DNA of 64,000 nt from Peptococcaceae bacterium BRH_c23. GTDB lineage: Bacteria; Bacillota_B; Desulfitobacteriia; Desulfitobacteriales; Desulfitobacteriaceae. The position numbers and the translations under genes are program-made. The notes under the pieces are model-generated. The model was given only the letters and a program-made list of their open reading frames with translations, did no database searches and was not told the origin of the DNA. Shown here piece after piece: positions 34,312 through 44,365 of the stretch. Where the stretch lies: assembly GCA_000961805.1 (NCBI GenBank), contig LADV01000072.1, positions 22,595-86,594 of the forward strand, given 5' to 3'. Numbering within the stretch: position 1 is the first letter of the stretch; each line of letters starts with the position of its first letter.

Positions 34312-35982
34312 ATGCTAACGGAGTTGTACGTAGAGAATTTTGGGTTGATGGAATCTGTGCGTTTAAAGTTTGATCGAGGTTTGACGGTATTTACGGGAGA
34401 AACTGGCGCAGGAAAATCCATGCTGATTGACGCTCTAGGGGTTCTTTTAGGTGGACGAGCTAGTGCGGATTTAATACGGCACGAAGAGGCTCAGGCTCGA
34501 ATTGAAGGGGTGTTAGAAGATCTGACCTCAGAATACACCCTGAGGCTTGAGGAAGCAGGATATCCGATGGAAGAGGGCCAACTTTTTCTCTATCGTGAAA
34601 TAAACTCCTCGGGAAGAAATGTCTGTCGTGTTCAAGGTCGCACAATCCCGCTGACTCTCTACCGTTCATTGTGTGAAGGGCTCGTAGATATACATGGGCA
34701 AATCGAACATTTGTCCCTCTTCCGGGCTGAAACTCATCGGGATCTATTAGATGCTTTAGGTGGAGTTCAAGACGATGTTGACCAGGTCAATGAAGCCGCT
34801 AAAGCCTATCAAGCATTGATCCGCAAAGAGCAGGAGTTGTCCATTTCAGTCGAGCAACGCCAAAAGCGTGAGGAAATCTTGAGGTACCAAATCGAAGAAA
34901 TAGAACAGGTTAACCCTATCCCGGGGGAAGAAGAAGAACTTAACCAGGAAAAGAAACGGCTTAATAATGCAGAACGCATCACCAGTTTGATTTCTGAAGC
35001 CTTTACCGCCCTTTATGAGGGTTCTACTAGAGGGTACGCTGCCTGTGATCTTTTAGGACAGACTCGAAAAATACTCCAAGAACTGGCCCGATTGGACGAG
35101 ACATTTGATGTAATCGAGCAAATTGAGTCCCTTTATTATGCAGCGGAGGACTTAGCTGAACAGATCAGAACGTATCGTGATAGCTTAGAGTTTGAGCCAG
35201 GAAGGCTTGATCAAATCGAGAGACGACTTATCGAGTTGACTAAGCTCAGAAAATACGGTCTAGAAGTGGAAGCTATTCTGGAAAAACGCTTGAACATGAT
35301 TCAAGAGTTAGACAAAATTACCCACGTTCAGGAGCAATTTGAAACCCTACATAAACAGCAAAAATCGACCCTTAAAGCGTATGACAAAGTTGCCAAGCAA
35401 CTCAGTCAGAAGCGACTGGAAATTGCTCAGCGAATCGAACAAGGTCTGGCCCTTGAACTGTCAGATTTGGGCTTAGAGAGAAGTCGGTTTGAAGTACGCT
35501 TCATACCTAATGTAGGACCTACGGTAGGAGGGGCTGAGAGGATTGAATTTTACTTTTCTGCCAATCTCGGTGAACCCCCTAAACCCTTAGCAAAAGTTGC
35601 CTCCGGAGGAGAGATGTCTCGTTTAATGTTGGCGTTAAAAAGTCTCTTAGCTAAGGTAGAGCCGGTAGGGACGTTTATTTTTGATGAGGTAGATAGTGGG
35701 GTCGGCGGTAGGACGATCCATAAAGTCGGAGAAAAGCTGGCTAAAATCGCCAGCGACAAACAAGTTTTCTGTATCACTCATGCAGCCCAAGTCGCTGCTT
35801 TTGCAGATGTTCATTATGGCATTCTCAAAGAAGTTAACGGTACTAGAACACGGACCAGGGTTGACCTTCTTACGGAATCCGATCGTATTGAGGAACTTGC
35901 CCGCATGCTGGGGGGCGGGGAAATCGAGATTACTCGTAAACATGCCCAGGAGTTATGGCAGCGATCGGGACGACATCAGTAA
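34312..35982 (+). CDS. recN: DNA repair protein RecN
   Basis: A 556-residue SMC-like ATPase for double-strand break repair. Walker A is FTGETGAGKSMLIDALG (about residues 26-42). A long coiled coil fills the middle. The ABC signature KVASGGEMSRLMLALKSLLA and Walker B TFIFDEVDSGVGG lie near the C-terminus, with ITHAAQVAAFAD as the H-loop. ATG start behind AGGAGGGACGTC, 10 bp after argR. Confidence 0.96.
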   Translation: MLTELYVENFGLMESVRLKFDRGLTVFTGETGAGKSMLIDALGVLLGGRASADLIRHEEAQARIEGVLEDLTSEYTLRLEEAGYPMEEGQLFLYREINSSGRNVCRVQGRTIPLTLYRSLCEGLVDIHGQIEHLSLFRAETHRDLLDALGGVQDDVDQVNEAAKAYQALIRKEQELSISVEQRQKREEILRYQIEEIEQVNPIPGEEEELNQEKKRLNNAERITSLISEAFTALYEGSTRGYAACDLLGQTRKILQELARLDETFDVIEQIESLYYAAEDLAEQIRTYRDSLEFEPGRLDQIERRLIELTKLRKYGLEVEAILEKRLNMIQELDKITHVQEQFETLHKQQKSTLKAYDKVAKQLSQKRLEIAQRIEQGLALELSDLGLERSRFEVRFIPNVGPTVGGAERIEFYFSANLGEPPKPLAKVASGGEMSRLMLALKSLLAKVEPVGTFIFDEVDSGVGGRTIHKVGEKLAKIASDKQVFCITHAAQVAAFADVHYGILKEVNGTRTRTRVDLLTESDRIEELARMLGGGEIEITRKHAQELWQRSGRHQ

Positions 35983-35997
35983 CGACACCTTGCCATC

Positions 35998-36111
35998 CAT
36001 GGCGATGTTCTAACCTTAAACATCCTTGTTTGAGTCATGGTTGTGTTCTAAACTCAAACACCCTTGTTTGAGTCATGGCGGTGTTCTCATCTCGACCATC
36101 CTTCTTCGAGT
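35998..36111 (+). repeat. Three tandem 38-bp hairpin repeats downstream of recN
   Basis: Units start at 35998, 36036 and 36074 with CATGG and end with TTGTTTGAGT or TTCTTCGAGT. Each has complementary segments around a CATCCTT/CACCCTT loop: CTCAAAC/GTTTGAG in unit 2, CTCGA/TCGAG in unit 3. A fourth CATGGCTAC starts at 36112. A further unit is present on the minus strand at 63964-64000. They begin 16 bp after the recN stop. Confidence 0.85.
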
Positions 36112-36428
36112 CATGGCTACAGGGACAATCGGCCTCCGCCGGCGTCTGAAGGCTTGCCAAGCATGGTTTTTCTATAAAATTTCGAAGTCATAATGATCTG
36201 CTTTAAATATTTTTGGTTATCTTAAGATGGACGAAGACTGCACAATTTATTATGCAGTCTTTTTCTTTTGTCTGTTTTGCCAATGTTTTAGAAAATAGGA
36301 ACTGATTTTACAGGATGAAAGACTATAGATTTGGATAATTTAACGTTAGATTCAATTTAAAAAATTTCACTTCACTTATTATAGGACGCTCTAAAAAGAG
36401 GAAAGGGAAGAAAAATGGGGAGAATAGA
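36112..36428 (+). other. Rest of the recN/spoIVB gap
   Basis: After the tandem repeats a GC-rich stretch (GCCTCCGCCGGC at about 36132) gives way to AT-rich DNA. Apart from the terminator at 36235-36266 no gene or recognised regulatory site is seen. A sigma-F/sigma-G promoter for spoIVB would be expected here but I could not assign one. Confidence 0.4.
36235..36266 (+). terminator. Rho-independent terminator in the recN/spoIVB gap
   Basis: 8-bp stem AGACTGCA/TGCAGTCT with a 10-base loop, then TTTTCTTTTG. Confidence 0.85.
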
Positions 36429-36446
36429 GTGGAGGATGATAAGAGA

Positions 36447-37703
36447 GTGAAAAAAAGAAGCATCTTACTACTAATCAGTCTCTTGTGTTGTACCTTCCTA
36501 CAATTATTAGTTGAATTGCCTGAACTTCATAAAGCAGAGATTAGTCATACTGAACCTAAATTTAGAGGCATTTGGTCAAATATCATAAAAATTGAGAAGG
36601 TCCCCTCTAATCAAATCGTTTCTGTGGCCACAGGATTATCCCGTTCCCAAATGTCTGAGAAATTAGAAATTGCCTACAAATTATTTGGGATTTTTCCCTT
36701 AAGGACTAGCGAAATACAAGTGATGAGTCCTGTAAAATTAATTCCAGGTGGACATTCTATTGGAGTTACCTTACAAACTAAAGGAGTCATGGTAGTAGGT
36801 CAAGCCCCGGTCGTTGACAAGAATGGAAAAAAAACGTTCCCAGCTAAAGAAGCAGGTATTGAAGTTGGAGATATTCTCCTAAAAGTCAATAATCAAGAAG
36901 TTCGAACAGATCAAGAGGTTTCTAATGCAGTCAATTTAGCGGGTGAAAAAAATGGAAGCGCGAACGTGTTATTTAAACATCAGGATCAAATCATAGAAAA
37001 AAGTGTTAATCCAATTTATTGTTCGGAAACAGGTCGATATCGTATGGGTTTATTTGTTCGTGATGAAGCAGCAGGTGTGGGTACTCTTTCTTTTTTTGAC
37101 CCTGTTTCGAAACAATACGGAGCACTTGGGCACGTGATTACTGATGCGGACACCAATCAGAAAATTGAAGTCTATAATGGTAAAATAATAGCCTCGACGA
37201 TTTATGCCATCGAAAAGGGGAAACGTGGGCATCCAGGCGAAAAAATAGGTTCGTTTATTTCTAATTCGATCTTCAGTGGAACTATTGAAAAAAATACCCT
37301 GACCGGGATTTTTGGAACGATGAGCGGTCAAATTGAAAACTCCTTTTTCAAAGAAGCTATTCCAGTCGGCTGGGAATCTGAGATTAAAGTTGGTCCGGCC
37401 AAGATTTATACGGTGGTACAAGGAGAAAAAATTGAGGAATTTGAGGTCAACATTGATCGTGTCATGCACAATCGAACCGATAGCAAAAACATGATCGTTC
37501 GTGTTACCGACCCTAGGCTGCTAGATATAACAGGCGGTATTATCCAAGGAATGAGTGGTAGTCCCATAATTCAGGACGGCAAACTTATCGGGGCAATTAC
37601 GCATGTCTTTGTGAACGACAGCCAGCGGGGATACGGAGTCTTCATCCAAAACATGCTCAATGACTCAAACTCAAAAGTAACAGGCAAGAGGGAAGCGGCT
37701 TAA
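36447..37703 (+). CDS. spoIVB: SpoIVB serine peptidase (sigma-K checkpoint signal)
   Basis: About 418 residues. An N-terminal signal anchor (ILLLISLLCCTFLQLLV) is followed by a PDZ domain (about 110-190: KEAGIEVGDILLKVNNQEV) and the S55 peptidase domain with GALGHVITDAD (catalytic His) and IIQGMSGSPIIQDGKLIGAI (catalytic Ser). SpoIVB is secreted from the forespore and activates processing of pro-sigma-K by cleaving SpoIVFA. GTG 36447 follows GGAGGATGATAAGAGA; an earlier GTG at 36429 lacks a site. It precedes spo0A as in Bacillus. Confidence 0.95.
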   Translation: MKKRSILLLISLLCCTFLQLLVELPELHKAEISHTEPKFRGIWSNIIKIEKVPSNQIVSVATGLSRSQMSEKLEIAYKLFGIFPLRTSEIQVMSPVKLIPGGHSIGVTLQTKGVMVVGQAPVVDKNGKKTFPAKEAGIEVGDILLKVNNQEVRTDQEVSNAVNLAGEKNGSANVLFKHQDQIIEKSVNPIYCSETGRYRMGLFVRDEAAGVGTLSFFDPVSKQYGALGHVITDADTNQKIEVYNGKIIASTIYAIEKGKRGHPGEKIGSFISNSIFSGTIEKNTLTGIFGTMSGQIENSFFKEAIPVGWESEIKVGPAKIYTVVQGEKIEEFEVNIDRVMHNRTDSKNMIVRVTDPRLLDITGGIIQGMSGSPIIQDGKLIGAITHVFVNDSQRGYGVFIQNMLNDSNSKVTGKREAA

Positions 37704-37724
37704 GAATAGTCGATCGGAAAATTA

Positions 37725-37766
37725 GAGAAGGAGTAGCCATTAGAAATGGTTACTTCTTCTCCTTAT
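37725..37766 (+). terminator. Hairpin between spoIVB and spo0A
   Basis: A 16-bp stem (37725-37740 with 37746-37761) of GAGAAGGAGTAGCCAT type with wobble pairs and loop TAGAA. The T tail is weak (CCTTATAAAG). Confidence 0.65.
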
Positions 37767-37830
37767 AAAGTCAAGTTTTACAAATAAAAACTAGGTTTTC
37801 TTCCTTTTAAAAGAAGGAGTATGAAAAGAA

Positions 37831-37839
37831 TTGTCGAAA
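37831..37839 (+). promoter_or_regulatory. Putative 0A box upstream of spo0A
   Basis: TTGTCGAAA matches the Spo0A-binding consensus (core TGTCGAA) and lies 41 bp before the spo0A ATG. Spo0A autoregulation is known in Bacillus, so it is a reasonable site. Binding is not proved by sequence. Confidence 0.6.
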
Positions 37840-37879
37840 TTATAATTCAATACGGCTGAAATGAGGGGGATCCTGGGAA

Positions 37880-38707
37880 ATGCAAAGGCCTATACGAGTT
37901 TTATTGGCAGATGACAACCGGGAATTTGTTGAGATTGTCAAAGAGTTTATTGAACGGCAGGAAGATATGAGCCTTGTTGGGGTTGCATATCATGGGAATG
38001 AGGCTCTGGAATTAATTGCACGGGAAGAACCTCAAGTTGTTTTATTGGATATTATCATGCCTCATCTTGATGGTTTGGGTGTACTTGAGAAACTTCAAAA
38101 TGCCCCTATAAGACCTAAAATTATTATTCTAACCGCCTTTGGTCAAGAATCGATGACCCAAAGAGCTGTCAACCTTGGTGCAAATTATTACATTTTAAAA
38201 CCATTTGATTTAGATATTTTGGGTAAACGTATTCGCCAACTGCAAGATGATTTTTCAAATACAGTAAACATACCACACACAAATACTGTACAACATGACA
38301 AATATAGTTCAAATTCAAATTCTCAGATCTATAATGGAGTCTTACCGCCAACGACTAAAAATCTTGAAGTTGAAGTCACGCGAATGATTCACCAGATGGG
38401 GGTACCAGCACATGTTAAAGGGTATCAGTATCTGCGGGATGCTATTGTCAGCGTAGTTATTGAAGTATCATTGCTTGGGGCTGTGACCAAGGAACTTTAT
38501 CCCATGATTGCCCAAAAATATCAGACCACCCCCAGTTGTGTCGAACGTGCAATTCGGCATGCCATTGAGTTAGCTTGGGATCGTGGAAACGTGGATTTCA
38601 TGAATCGCTTTTTTGGCTACACCATTAATGTTGATCGCGGTAAACCCACTAATTCCGAATTTGTGGCAATGGTGGCAGATAAATTGCGTATGTCGATGAT
38701 GTATTAA
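37880..38707 (+). CDS. spo0A: Sporulation master regulator Spo0A
   Basis: A 275-residue response regulator. The receiver domain has acidic pocket L-A-D-D-N (9-13), phosphoacceptor D57 in [14 protein letters not shown]84 and K107 in ILKPFD. A variable linker (about 125-155) with many Asn/Thr/Ser leads to the Spo0A_C DNA-binding domain ([41 protein letters not shown]). Phospho-Spo0A activates spoIIA and other early genes. No kinase or Spo0F gene is adjacent. ATG start with GAGGGGGATCC upstream. Confidence 0.97.
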   Translation: MQRPIRVLLADDNREFVEIVKEFIERQEDMSLVGVAYHGNEALELIAREEPQVVLLDIIMPHLDGLGVLEKLQNAPIRPKIIILTAFGQESMTQRAVNLGANYYILKPFDLDILGKRIRQLQDDFSNTVNIPHTNTVQHDKYSSNSNSQIYNGVLPPTTKNLEVEVTRMIHQMGVPAHVKGYQYLRDAIVSVVIEVSLLGAVTKELYPMIAQKYQTTPSCVERAIRHAIELAWDRGNVDFMNRFFGYTINVDRGKPTNSEFVAMVADKLRMSMMY

Positions 38708-38730
38708 TAGCAATAAGGTTTCTGTCCGTT

Positions 38731-38760
38731 AAACATCTCTATATCTATGGAGATGTTTTT
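38731..38760 (+). terminator. Rho-independent terminator after spo0A
   Basis: Stem AACATCTC/GAGATGTT (8 bp) with a loop of 10 bases and TTT tail, 24 bp after the spo0A stop. The remaining 260 bp to 39020 hold no gene; small stems are present but no riboswitch class was recognised. Confidence 0.8.
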
Positions 38761-39020
38761 GGCGTTTGGCTTTTTTTAGGAATTATGTTCCTAGGGACTA
38801 TGAGACCGCCATAAAAGGTTTCTTTATGAAAGCTAATACAGGGAAGATCTTTCGCCAAAGAGCGAATTCAGTAAAAGCTACCAAGTCGACCAAGCTACTT
38901 ACTTGTTAATATGAAAAAGAAGGGGGCGAGCTAGAAATACAAAGTAGTTAACACCCAGTATGATGTGTTGACGAATTAAATTCAGGTAGCTATTGGGGTT
39001 TATTAAGGAGTTGTTAAAAG

Positions 39021-40814
39021 ATGGATAGGACGGCAGTGATGATAGAACCTACTGAAGGCACTTCAAAGGCAAGTGAATCTAAGCCACCGGTACATAAAGG
39101 CAATAGGAAACGAGCTTTACTTAAGGATCTGAAACTGCAAAGCAAACTCATTTTAGGTTTTGGACTTGTTTTATTAATGATGATTATTTCCTCAGCTTTT
39201 TCCCTCTATCAGAATGTGCAAATGGAAAAGGCTACAGCTGCTATTGCGCAAGATGCGATGCCTTTAGGGAGATTAGCGGACGACCTTTTGACGCAATTAG
39301 TTAATGAAGAATCAGCAGCAAGGGGATATGTCGTTAGTGGGGATAGCTCTTATTTAGCCCCGTACTATGCAGGAAAAGATCAAATTCAAAAGGACTTAGA
39401 AGATATAGCTATCTTCCTGCCGTCACATCCCGAGATAGCCGCTTTAATGGCCCGGGGACAACCGTTGATTGAGCAGGCGCAAGTATATTTTCTGGAGCAG
39501 ATTACCTTAGTTCAACTAGGGGATATATCTAAAGCACGTTTGAAAATCGGGAGTACAAAGGCTACAACTGATGGCTATAGAGCTGTAAATAATGATATGC
39601 GTCAGGAAATTGATAGAATTACCCAAAATGCCTTGAACCAATCTCAAATAGCTAACCAAAGAGCCCAATTGAGCCTGTTAATTTTAACCATAGTGAGTAT
39701 TGTATGGGGTCTACTAGTCGCTTTAGTTTTAGCACGCATGATTGCTAAGCCTTTGGCAAAGGTTTCGCGAACTATGGAGAGGGTTGCCGAAGGAGATCTT
39801 ACGTTTGATCAGATCGTAATAGATGGCCGCGATGAAATAGGCATGATGGTAGACTCTGTCAATCAAATGCAAGCTAACCTTCGCTCTTTAATTCAACGAT
39901 CAAAGGAAAGTGCCTGGCAGATTGCTACATCTGCTCAAGAAATGAGTGCCTCAACGGAGGAGGCAACGAAGTCCGTCGAACAAGTAACATCCACAGTACA
40001 AAATATGGCTCAGGGTGCTAATGAACAAGCAATACAGGCTCAAGAAGCTGCTAGTATGGTTGAAAACATTACCCAAGCCATTAGTGAAATTAGGCAAAGA
40101 ATTGAAGAAATTGCTAAGAGCTCAGAACAGACTCAAGTTCTTGTTGGCGATGGTTTTAGTGCTATTCAGAATCAAAATGATAAAATGAAAGAGAATCTAG
40201 CTGCGACGGAAAAGGTGGACAAGGCTACTGATGATTTAGTTAATCAGTCTCACGAGGTAGGTCGGATCTTAGAAACTATCTCCGCGATTGCTGGTCAGAC
40301 AAACCTTTTAGCCTTAAATGCTGCTATTGAAGCCGCACGAGCTGGTGAACACGGACGTGGTTTTGCCGTTGTGGCAGAGGAAGTTAGAAAGTTGGCGGAA
40401 GGTTCTGCACAATCTACCCGTGAAATTGCCGAGATCTTGCAGAAAATCCAAGCAGGTGCCGAAGCTGCTGCCCAGGAAATGGATAATACTAGGCAAATTG
40501 TAGACGGGCAAAATTCCGCAGTCTTCCGGACAGATCAGATCTTTCGAGAAATTTCTGCTTCTGTAGGAGAAATGGTAGAAAAGATTGGGGCCGTGAATGC
40601 TTCGGCAGAACAGATTGATACCTCTGCCAAGGGGATAACTGTAACGATAGCTTCCATTTCCGCAGTGGCCGAAGAAACCGCTGCTGCCACAGAGGAAGCA
40701 TCAGCCAGTACAGAGGAGCAGAGTGCCATAACCCAACAAATCGCTGCTTCGGCAGCTTCGTTGGCAGGGCTGGGTCAAACATTGCAATCAGCAATTGCCA
40801 GTTTTAAGATCTAG
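39021..40814 (+). CDS. Methyl-accepting chemotaxis protein
   Basis: A 597-residue chemoreceptor. TM1 at about 45-67 ([20 protein letters not shown]), a four-helix-bundle/CHASE3-like sensor domain (about 68-215, with [20 protein letters not shown]), TM2 at about 218-240, a HAMP domain ([19 protein letters not shown]), and a signalling domain with the tip [19 protein letters not shown] and [11 protein letters not shown]. Glu/Gln-rich methylation helices flank the tip. The VRGYV-like A-A-R-G-Y-V motif is common in CHASE3. ATG start with AAGGAGTTGTT upstream; it is transcribed alone. Confidence 0.94.
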   Translation: MDRTAVMIEPTEGTSKASESKPPVHKGNRKRALLKDLKLQSKLILGFGLVLLMMIISSAFSLYQNVQMEKATAAIAQDAMPLGRLADDLLTQLVNEESAARGYVVSGDSSYLAPYYAGKDQIQKDLEDIAIFLPSHPEIAALMARGQPLIEQAQVYFLEQITLVQLGDISKARLKIGSTKATTDGYRAVNNDMRQEIDRITQNALNQSQIANQRAQLSLLILTIVSIVWGLLVALVLARMIAKPLAKVSRTMERVAEGDLTFDQIVIDGRDEIGMMVDSVNQMQANLRSLIQRSKESAWQIATSAQEMSASTEEATKSVEQVTSTVQNMAQGANEQAIQAQEAASMVENITQAISEIRQRIEEIAKSSEQTQVLVGDGFSAIQNQNDKMKENLAATEKVDKATDDLVNQSHEVGRILETISAIAGQTNLLALNAAIEAARAGEHGRGFAVVAEEVRKLAEGSAQSTREIAEILQKIQAGAEAAAQEMDNTRQIVDGQNSAVFRTDQIFREISASVGEMVEKIGAVNASAEQIDTSAKGITVTIASISAVAEETAAATEEASASTEEQSAITQQIAASAASLAGLGQTLQSAIASFKI

Positions 40815-40858
40815 CCGCTCTGGAGTTTTGAGAAAAATGTTATAAGATTTAACAATAT

Positions 40859-40901
40859 AACCCCCTCTACGCCCTGGTTTCAGGGTATAGAGGGGTTATT
40901 T
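40859..40901 (+). terminator. Rho-independent terminator after the chemoreceptor gene
   Basis: Long GC-rich stem (AACCCCCTCTACGCCCTG with CAGGGTATAGAGGGGTT) with loop GTTT and a short T-rich tail. Confidence 0.85.
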
Positions 40902-41024
40902 AGATTAGGCCAATGAGTTAAATCAAGGTCAAAAAGTATGCAAAGTATTGCTAAGCAGGATTTTGCATACTAAAGAGAGAATCTACATATGTAATGAAAA
41001 ACGGTATTGGAAGGGGAAATAAAG

Positions 41025-42755
41025 ATGTTTATGCGTCGCGAGCTAGAGAGTTTGGCTGAAGAAAAGAACCAAGCGATCATAGGGATCAACCTCTTAAACG
41101 AAATAGTGATCTGTAGTCCTCTGGCAGCGAAGTTCTTGGAGCTATCCGTCCAAGACATTTTAGGCAAAGATGTATGGCAGCTCATACCGGATGATCCCTT
41201 GCCGAACATCCGTGATTCTGAAACGATTGAACTAAATAGTTTTAGCCGAATCGGCACAAAGATGTTTATAGCCAGTCGGATGGCATACTATGACGATCAG
41301 GGTCGCGTCATCGGAGCAGTGGTCTTCCTACAAGATATGGAGGAATTTGACGAGCTCAGGGCTAAAGTAAACACGCTGCAGGAGGTACGTATTCTACTTT
41401 CCGCAATTATTGATTCCACTCAGGATGCGATCTCTGTGGTGGATGAAAAGGGTCTCGGATTATTAATTAACCCAGCTTACACACGCTTGACAGGTCTCAC
41501 TGCAAATGATGTCATCGGCAAACCTCCTACTGTAGACATTGCAGAAGGAGAAAGTATGCATATCCAGGTCTTGAAAACTCGTCTTCCTGTTAAAGGAGTT
41601 TTCATGAAAGTGGGACCTAAGCGTAAAGAGGTGATTGTTAACGTTGCCCCCATCATTGTTTCTGGGCAGTTGCGAGGAACTGTAGGGGTGCTCCACGATA
41701 TCTCTGAGATCCATAGACTCTCGGAAGAGTTGGAAAGCGCCAAACGTTTAATTCGCCATTTGGAAGCAAAATATACCTTTAGCGACATTATTGGTGAAAG
41801 TGAGGCCCTTAAAGCAGCGATCGAACAAGCGGGGCGTGCAGCGGTGACACCGGCTACTGTCCTCTTGCGTGGAGAAAGCGGAACGGGGAAAGAACTATTT
41901 GCCCATGCCATTCACCGCTCTAGTGAACGAAAAAAAGGGCAATTTATCAGAGTTAATTGCGCAGCATTAGCTGAGGGCCTGTTGGAGAGTGAGCTGTTTG
42001 GCTATGTTGAAGGGGCTTTTACAGGAGCCAAGCGCGGTGGAAAGGCGGGCCTTTTTGAAGAGGCTAACGGAGGGACTATTTTTCTCGATGAGATTGGAGA
42101 GATTAGTCTAAACCTGCAAGCCAAGCTCTTGCGAGTATTGCAAGAACGTGAAATTGTTAAAGTCGGAGATAATCGTCCCTTTAACATAGATGTCCGGGTT
42201 ATTACAGCGACTAATGCAAATTTAGAAGCGGCATTAGGAACTGGTAAATTTCGTGAAGATTTGTATTATCGTTTAAACGTAATTCCAGTCCTTATTCCGC
42301 CTTTAAGGCAGCGAAGAGATGATATCCCCTTGCTTGTTCACCACCTTCTGGGGAGTTTTAATCAAGACTACGGCCGATGTGTTGAGAGGGTTAGTGATGA
42401 GGCATTGCAAATTTTGATGGGGTATCATTGGCCAGGGAACGTTCGAGAATTAGAAAACATTTTAGGACGAGCTATTATTAATATGCGCATCGGGGAAACG
42501 GTTGTGGAATTACAGCATCTTCCGGTTTTAGCCTTGCCGAGTCTCAATTATCCAGAGGCGGGTTTCGTGAACTCGGTACAATCTTCTTTGACGCAAGAAG
42601 AAGGTGGATTTGAAGGAATGCAACGGCAATGGGAACGCGCTATACTCTTAGTTACCCTCCAAAGAAATGGGGGTAATAAAACAAAGGCAGCTAAGGAACT
42701 GAAAATGTCCATACGCAATTTCTACTATAAACTTGAGCGACATGCCCTTATTTAA
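41025..42755 (+). CDS. bkdR: Sigma-54-dependent transcriptional activator with PAS domains (BkdR/RocR type)
   Basis: A 576-residue enhancer-binding protein. Two PAS domains (about 10-110; about 120-225, with [19 protein letters not shown]) precede an AAA+ domain (about 250-480) with Walker [17 protein letters not shown], the sigma-54 contact loop [19 protein letters not shown], Walker [12 protein letters not shown], and a Fis-type helix-turn-helix at the end ([23 protein letters not shown]). It faces a sigma-54 promoter 240 bp downstream that drives branched-chain amino acid catabolic genes. The gene symbol follows B. subtilis bkdR by position and target; the ligand of the PAS domains is unknown. 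ATG 41025 follows AAGGGGAAATAAAG. Confidence 0.92.
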   Translation: MFMRRELESLAEEKNQAIIGINLLNEIVICSPLAAKFLELSVQDILGKDVWQLIPDDPLPNIRDSETIELNSFSRIGTKMFIASRMAYYDDQGRVIGAVVFLQDMEEFDELRAKVNTLQEVRILLSAIIDSTQDAISVVDEKGLGLLINPAYTRLTGLTANDVIGKPPTVDIAEGESMHIQVLKTRLPVKGVFMKVGPKRKEVIVNVAPIIVSGQLRGTVGVLHDISEIHRLSEELESAKRLIRHLEAKYTFSDIIGESEALKAAIEQAGRAAVTPATVLLRGESGTGKELFAHAIHRSSERKKGQFIRVNCAALAEGLLESELFGYVEGAFTGAKRGGKAGLFEEANGGTIFLDEIGEISLNLQAKLLRVLQEREIVKVGDNRPFNIDVRVITATNANLEAALGTGKFREDLYYRLNVIPVLIPPLRQRRDDIPLLVHHLLGSFNQDYGRCVERVSDEALQILMGYHWPGNVRELENILGRAIINMRIGETVVELQHLPVLALPSLNYPEAGFVNSVQSSLTQEEGGFEGMQRQWERAILLVTLQRNGGNKTKAAKELKMSIRNFYYKLERHALI

Positions 42756-42784
42756 AGGAATATCTTACAATAAGTTTAACTAAA

Positions 42785-42842
42785 TCATGACTTGCAATCC
42801 TTCGCATGCAATTTATTGCCTGCATATTATTGCAAGTCATGA
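42785..42842 (+). promoter_or_regulatory. 14-bp inverted repeat with multiple GCAAT words: activator-binding region and/or terminator
   Basis: TCATGACTTGCAAT (42785-42798) is perfectly repeated in inverse at 42829-42842. The 30-bp interval has ATGCAAT and ATTGCC, so GCAAT occurs four times in two orientations. The site is about 155-210 bp upstream of the -24 element, the usual distance for a sigma-54 enhancer. The right arm is soon followed by seven T, so it may also terminate the regulator transcript. Confidence 0.65.
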
Positions 42843-42995
42843 ATTTTTTTGCATTATTGACAAACTGCTTAAGTAAGGGCTCATAGCTGTTGTAATAGTT
42901 GCCTAGCTGGCTTCTTAAAATAAAATGCGCCTGAATTCTGATAATTCTAAAGATCAGAGATGGGTGGTTAATAATTTGAGTCAGTTTTAAAACCT

Positions 42996-43011
42996 TGGCA
43001 CTCTTATTGCA
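42996..43011 (+). promoter_or_regulatory. Sigma-54 (-24/-12) promoter of the leucine dehydrogenase/VOR operon
   Basis: TGGCACTCTTATTGCA matches the consensus TGGCAC-N5-TTGCA at every defined position. It is 37 bp before the ATG of leucine dehydrogenase. The adjacent activator gene is of the class that acts on such promoters. Confidence 0.93.
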
Positions 43012-43047
43012 TTTAACTAAGGGCAAGAGAAAGTGGGGGAAAACTAA

Positions 43048-44124
43048 ATGGAAATATTTGAATATTTGCAGAAGTATGATTACGAACAGCTTGTTATTTG
43101 TCAAGATCAGACGTCAGGGTTAAAAGCTATTATTTGCATTCATGATACAACGTTAGGACCGGCCCTAGGTGGAACAAGGATGTGGAATTATGCCAGTGAA
43201 GAGGAGGCTATCTTTGATGCCCTAAGGCTTGCTCGAGGAATGACCTATAAAAATGCTGCCGCAGGTTTAAATCTTGGCGGTGGAAAAACCGTGATTATCG
43301 GGGATTCTCACACCCAAAAAAGTGAAGAATTGTTCAGAGCCTTTGGCCGTTATGTTCAATCACTGAATGGACGTTACATCACCGCTGAAGATGTTGGGAC
43401 CACAGTACAAGATATGGATTGGGTACATTTAGAGACCGATTTTGTGACAGGAGTATCCTCTTCCTATGGCGCTTCCGGAGATCCTTCTCCAATGACAGCT
43501 CGTGGAGTATGGCGGGGAATGAAAGCTGCAGCTATGGAAGCCTACGGCAGTGACTCTTTGACGGGGAAGACAATTGCCATACAAGGGCTAGGGCATGTGG
43601 GCTATTATTTGGCGAAACACTTGCACGAAGAGGGTGCCAAACTAATCGTTACAGACATCCAGGATGATCTCATCAAGCGTGTGATTAACGAAATGGGAGC
43701 GACCGCGGTTCGTCCTGCTGAGATCTTTGGTGTTAAAGCAGATATCTTTGCGCCCTGTGCCATGGGGGCAGTGGTTAATGATGAAACAATTCCTCAATTT
43801 AAATTCTCAATCATTGCGGGCGCTGCTAATAATGTGCTCAAAGAAGAACACCACGGGGATAAGCTGCATGAACTCGGTATTCTTTATGCGCCTGACTATG
43901 TTATTAATTGTGGCGGCGTTATCAATGTGGCAGATGAGTTAGAAGGCTATAATTATGAGCGTGCCCTGAAAAAAGTTGAAATGGTTTATGACAATGTCGC
44001 AAAGGTCCTTGAAATTGCCAAAGAGTATAAAATACCCACTTATATTGCTGCGGATCGTATGGCTGAACAGCGCATTGAGAGGATTGGACGAATTCGTTCG
44101 AACTACTTACAGACCTCTCAGTGA
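43048..44124 (+). CDS. bcd: Leucine/valine dehydrogenase (Glu/Leu/Phe/Val dehydrogenase family)
   Basis: A 358-residue NAD-dependent amino acid dehydrogenase. Residues 30-130 include [16 protein letters not shown], the catalytic Lys region [17 protein letters not shown] and [13 protein letters not shown]. The Rossmann domain has [20 protein letters not shown]. Position and length fit Bcd/Ldh, which deaminates leucine, isoleucine and valine to 2-oxoacids. The products are substrates for the ferredoxin oxidoreductase encoded immediately downstream. ATG start with GTGGGGGAAAAC upstream. Confidence 0.93.
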   Translation: MEIFEYLQKYDYEQLVICQDQTSGLKAIICIHDTTLGPALGGTRMWNYASEEEAIFDALRLARGMTYKNAAAGLNLGGGKTVIIGDSHTQKSEELFRAFGRYVQSLNGRYITAEDVGTTVQDMDWVHLETDFVTGVSSSYGASGDPSPMTARGVWRGMKAAAMEAYGSDSLTGKTIAIQGLGHVGYYLAKHLHEEGAKLIVTDIQDDLIKRVINEMGATAVRPAEIFGVKADIFAPCAMGAVVNDETIPQFKFSIIAGAANNVLKEEHHGDKLHELGILYAPDYVINCGGVINVADELEGYNYERALKKVEMVYDNVAKVLEIAKEYKIPTYIAADRMAEQRIERIGRIRSNYLQTSQ

Positions 44125-44149
44125 TCAGCACAGACAAGGAGGAGCTTTT

Positions 44150-44365
44150 ATGCTAAAAGTTGAGTTCGATGAAGACCGCTGTAAAGGATGTGAGCTCTGT
44201 GCGGAGGCTTGCCCAAAAAACATTGTGATCATGGCCGATTATTTGAATGCCATGGGCTTTCATCCTGCCACCGTGCTAAAACAAGACGAGTGCATTTCTT
44301 GTGGCTTTTGTGCCAGAATGTGTCCGGATGTCGCAATCACGGTCCGAAAGGAGGAGAAAAAATAA
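44150..44365 (+). CDS. vorD: 2-oxoacid:ferredoxin oxidoreductase delta subunit (2x[4Fe-4S] ferredoxin)
   Basis: A 71-residue ferredoxin with two C-x2-C-x2-C-x3-C-P clusters (CKGCELCAEACPKN and CISCGFCARMCPD). ATG 44150 has AAGGAGGAG upstream; longer frames reach back into bcd without a site. It is the electron acceptor subunit, and the stop codon overlaps the next start by one base. Confidence 0.93.
   Translation: MLKVEFDEDRCKGCELCAEACPKNIVIMADYLNAMGFHPATVLKQDECISCGFCARMCPDVAITVRKEEKK

Noticed and set aside
35998..36111. CRISPR array
   Set aside because: The 38-bp units are contiguous with no unique spacers, and no cas gene is in the window.
38764..39020. Possible c-di-GMP-I riboswitch before the chemoreceptor gene
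   Set aside because: A short stem (TCTTT-CGCC-AAAGA) and AAAGCTACC are present, but the required conserved loop bases and helix layout of the class could not be found.
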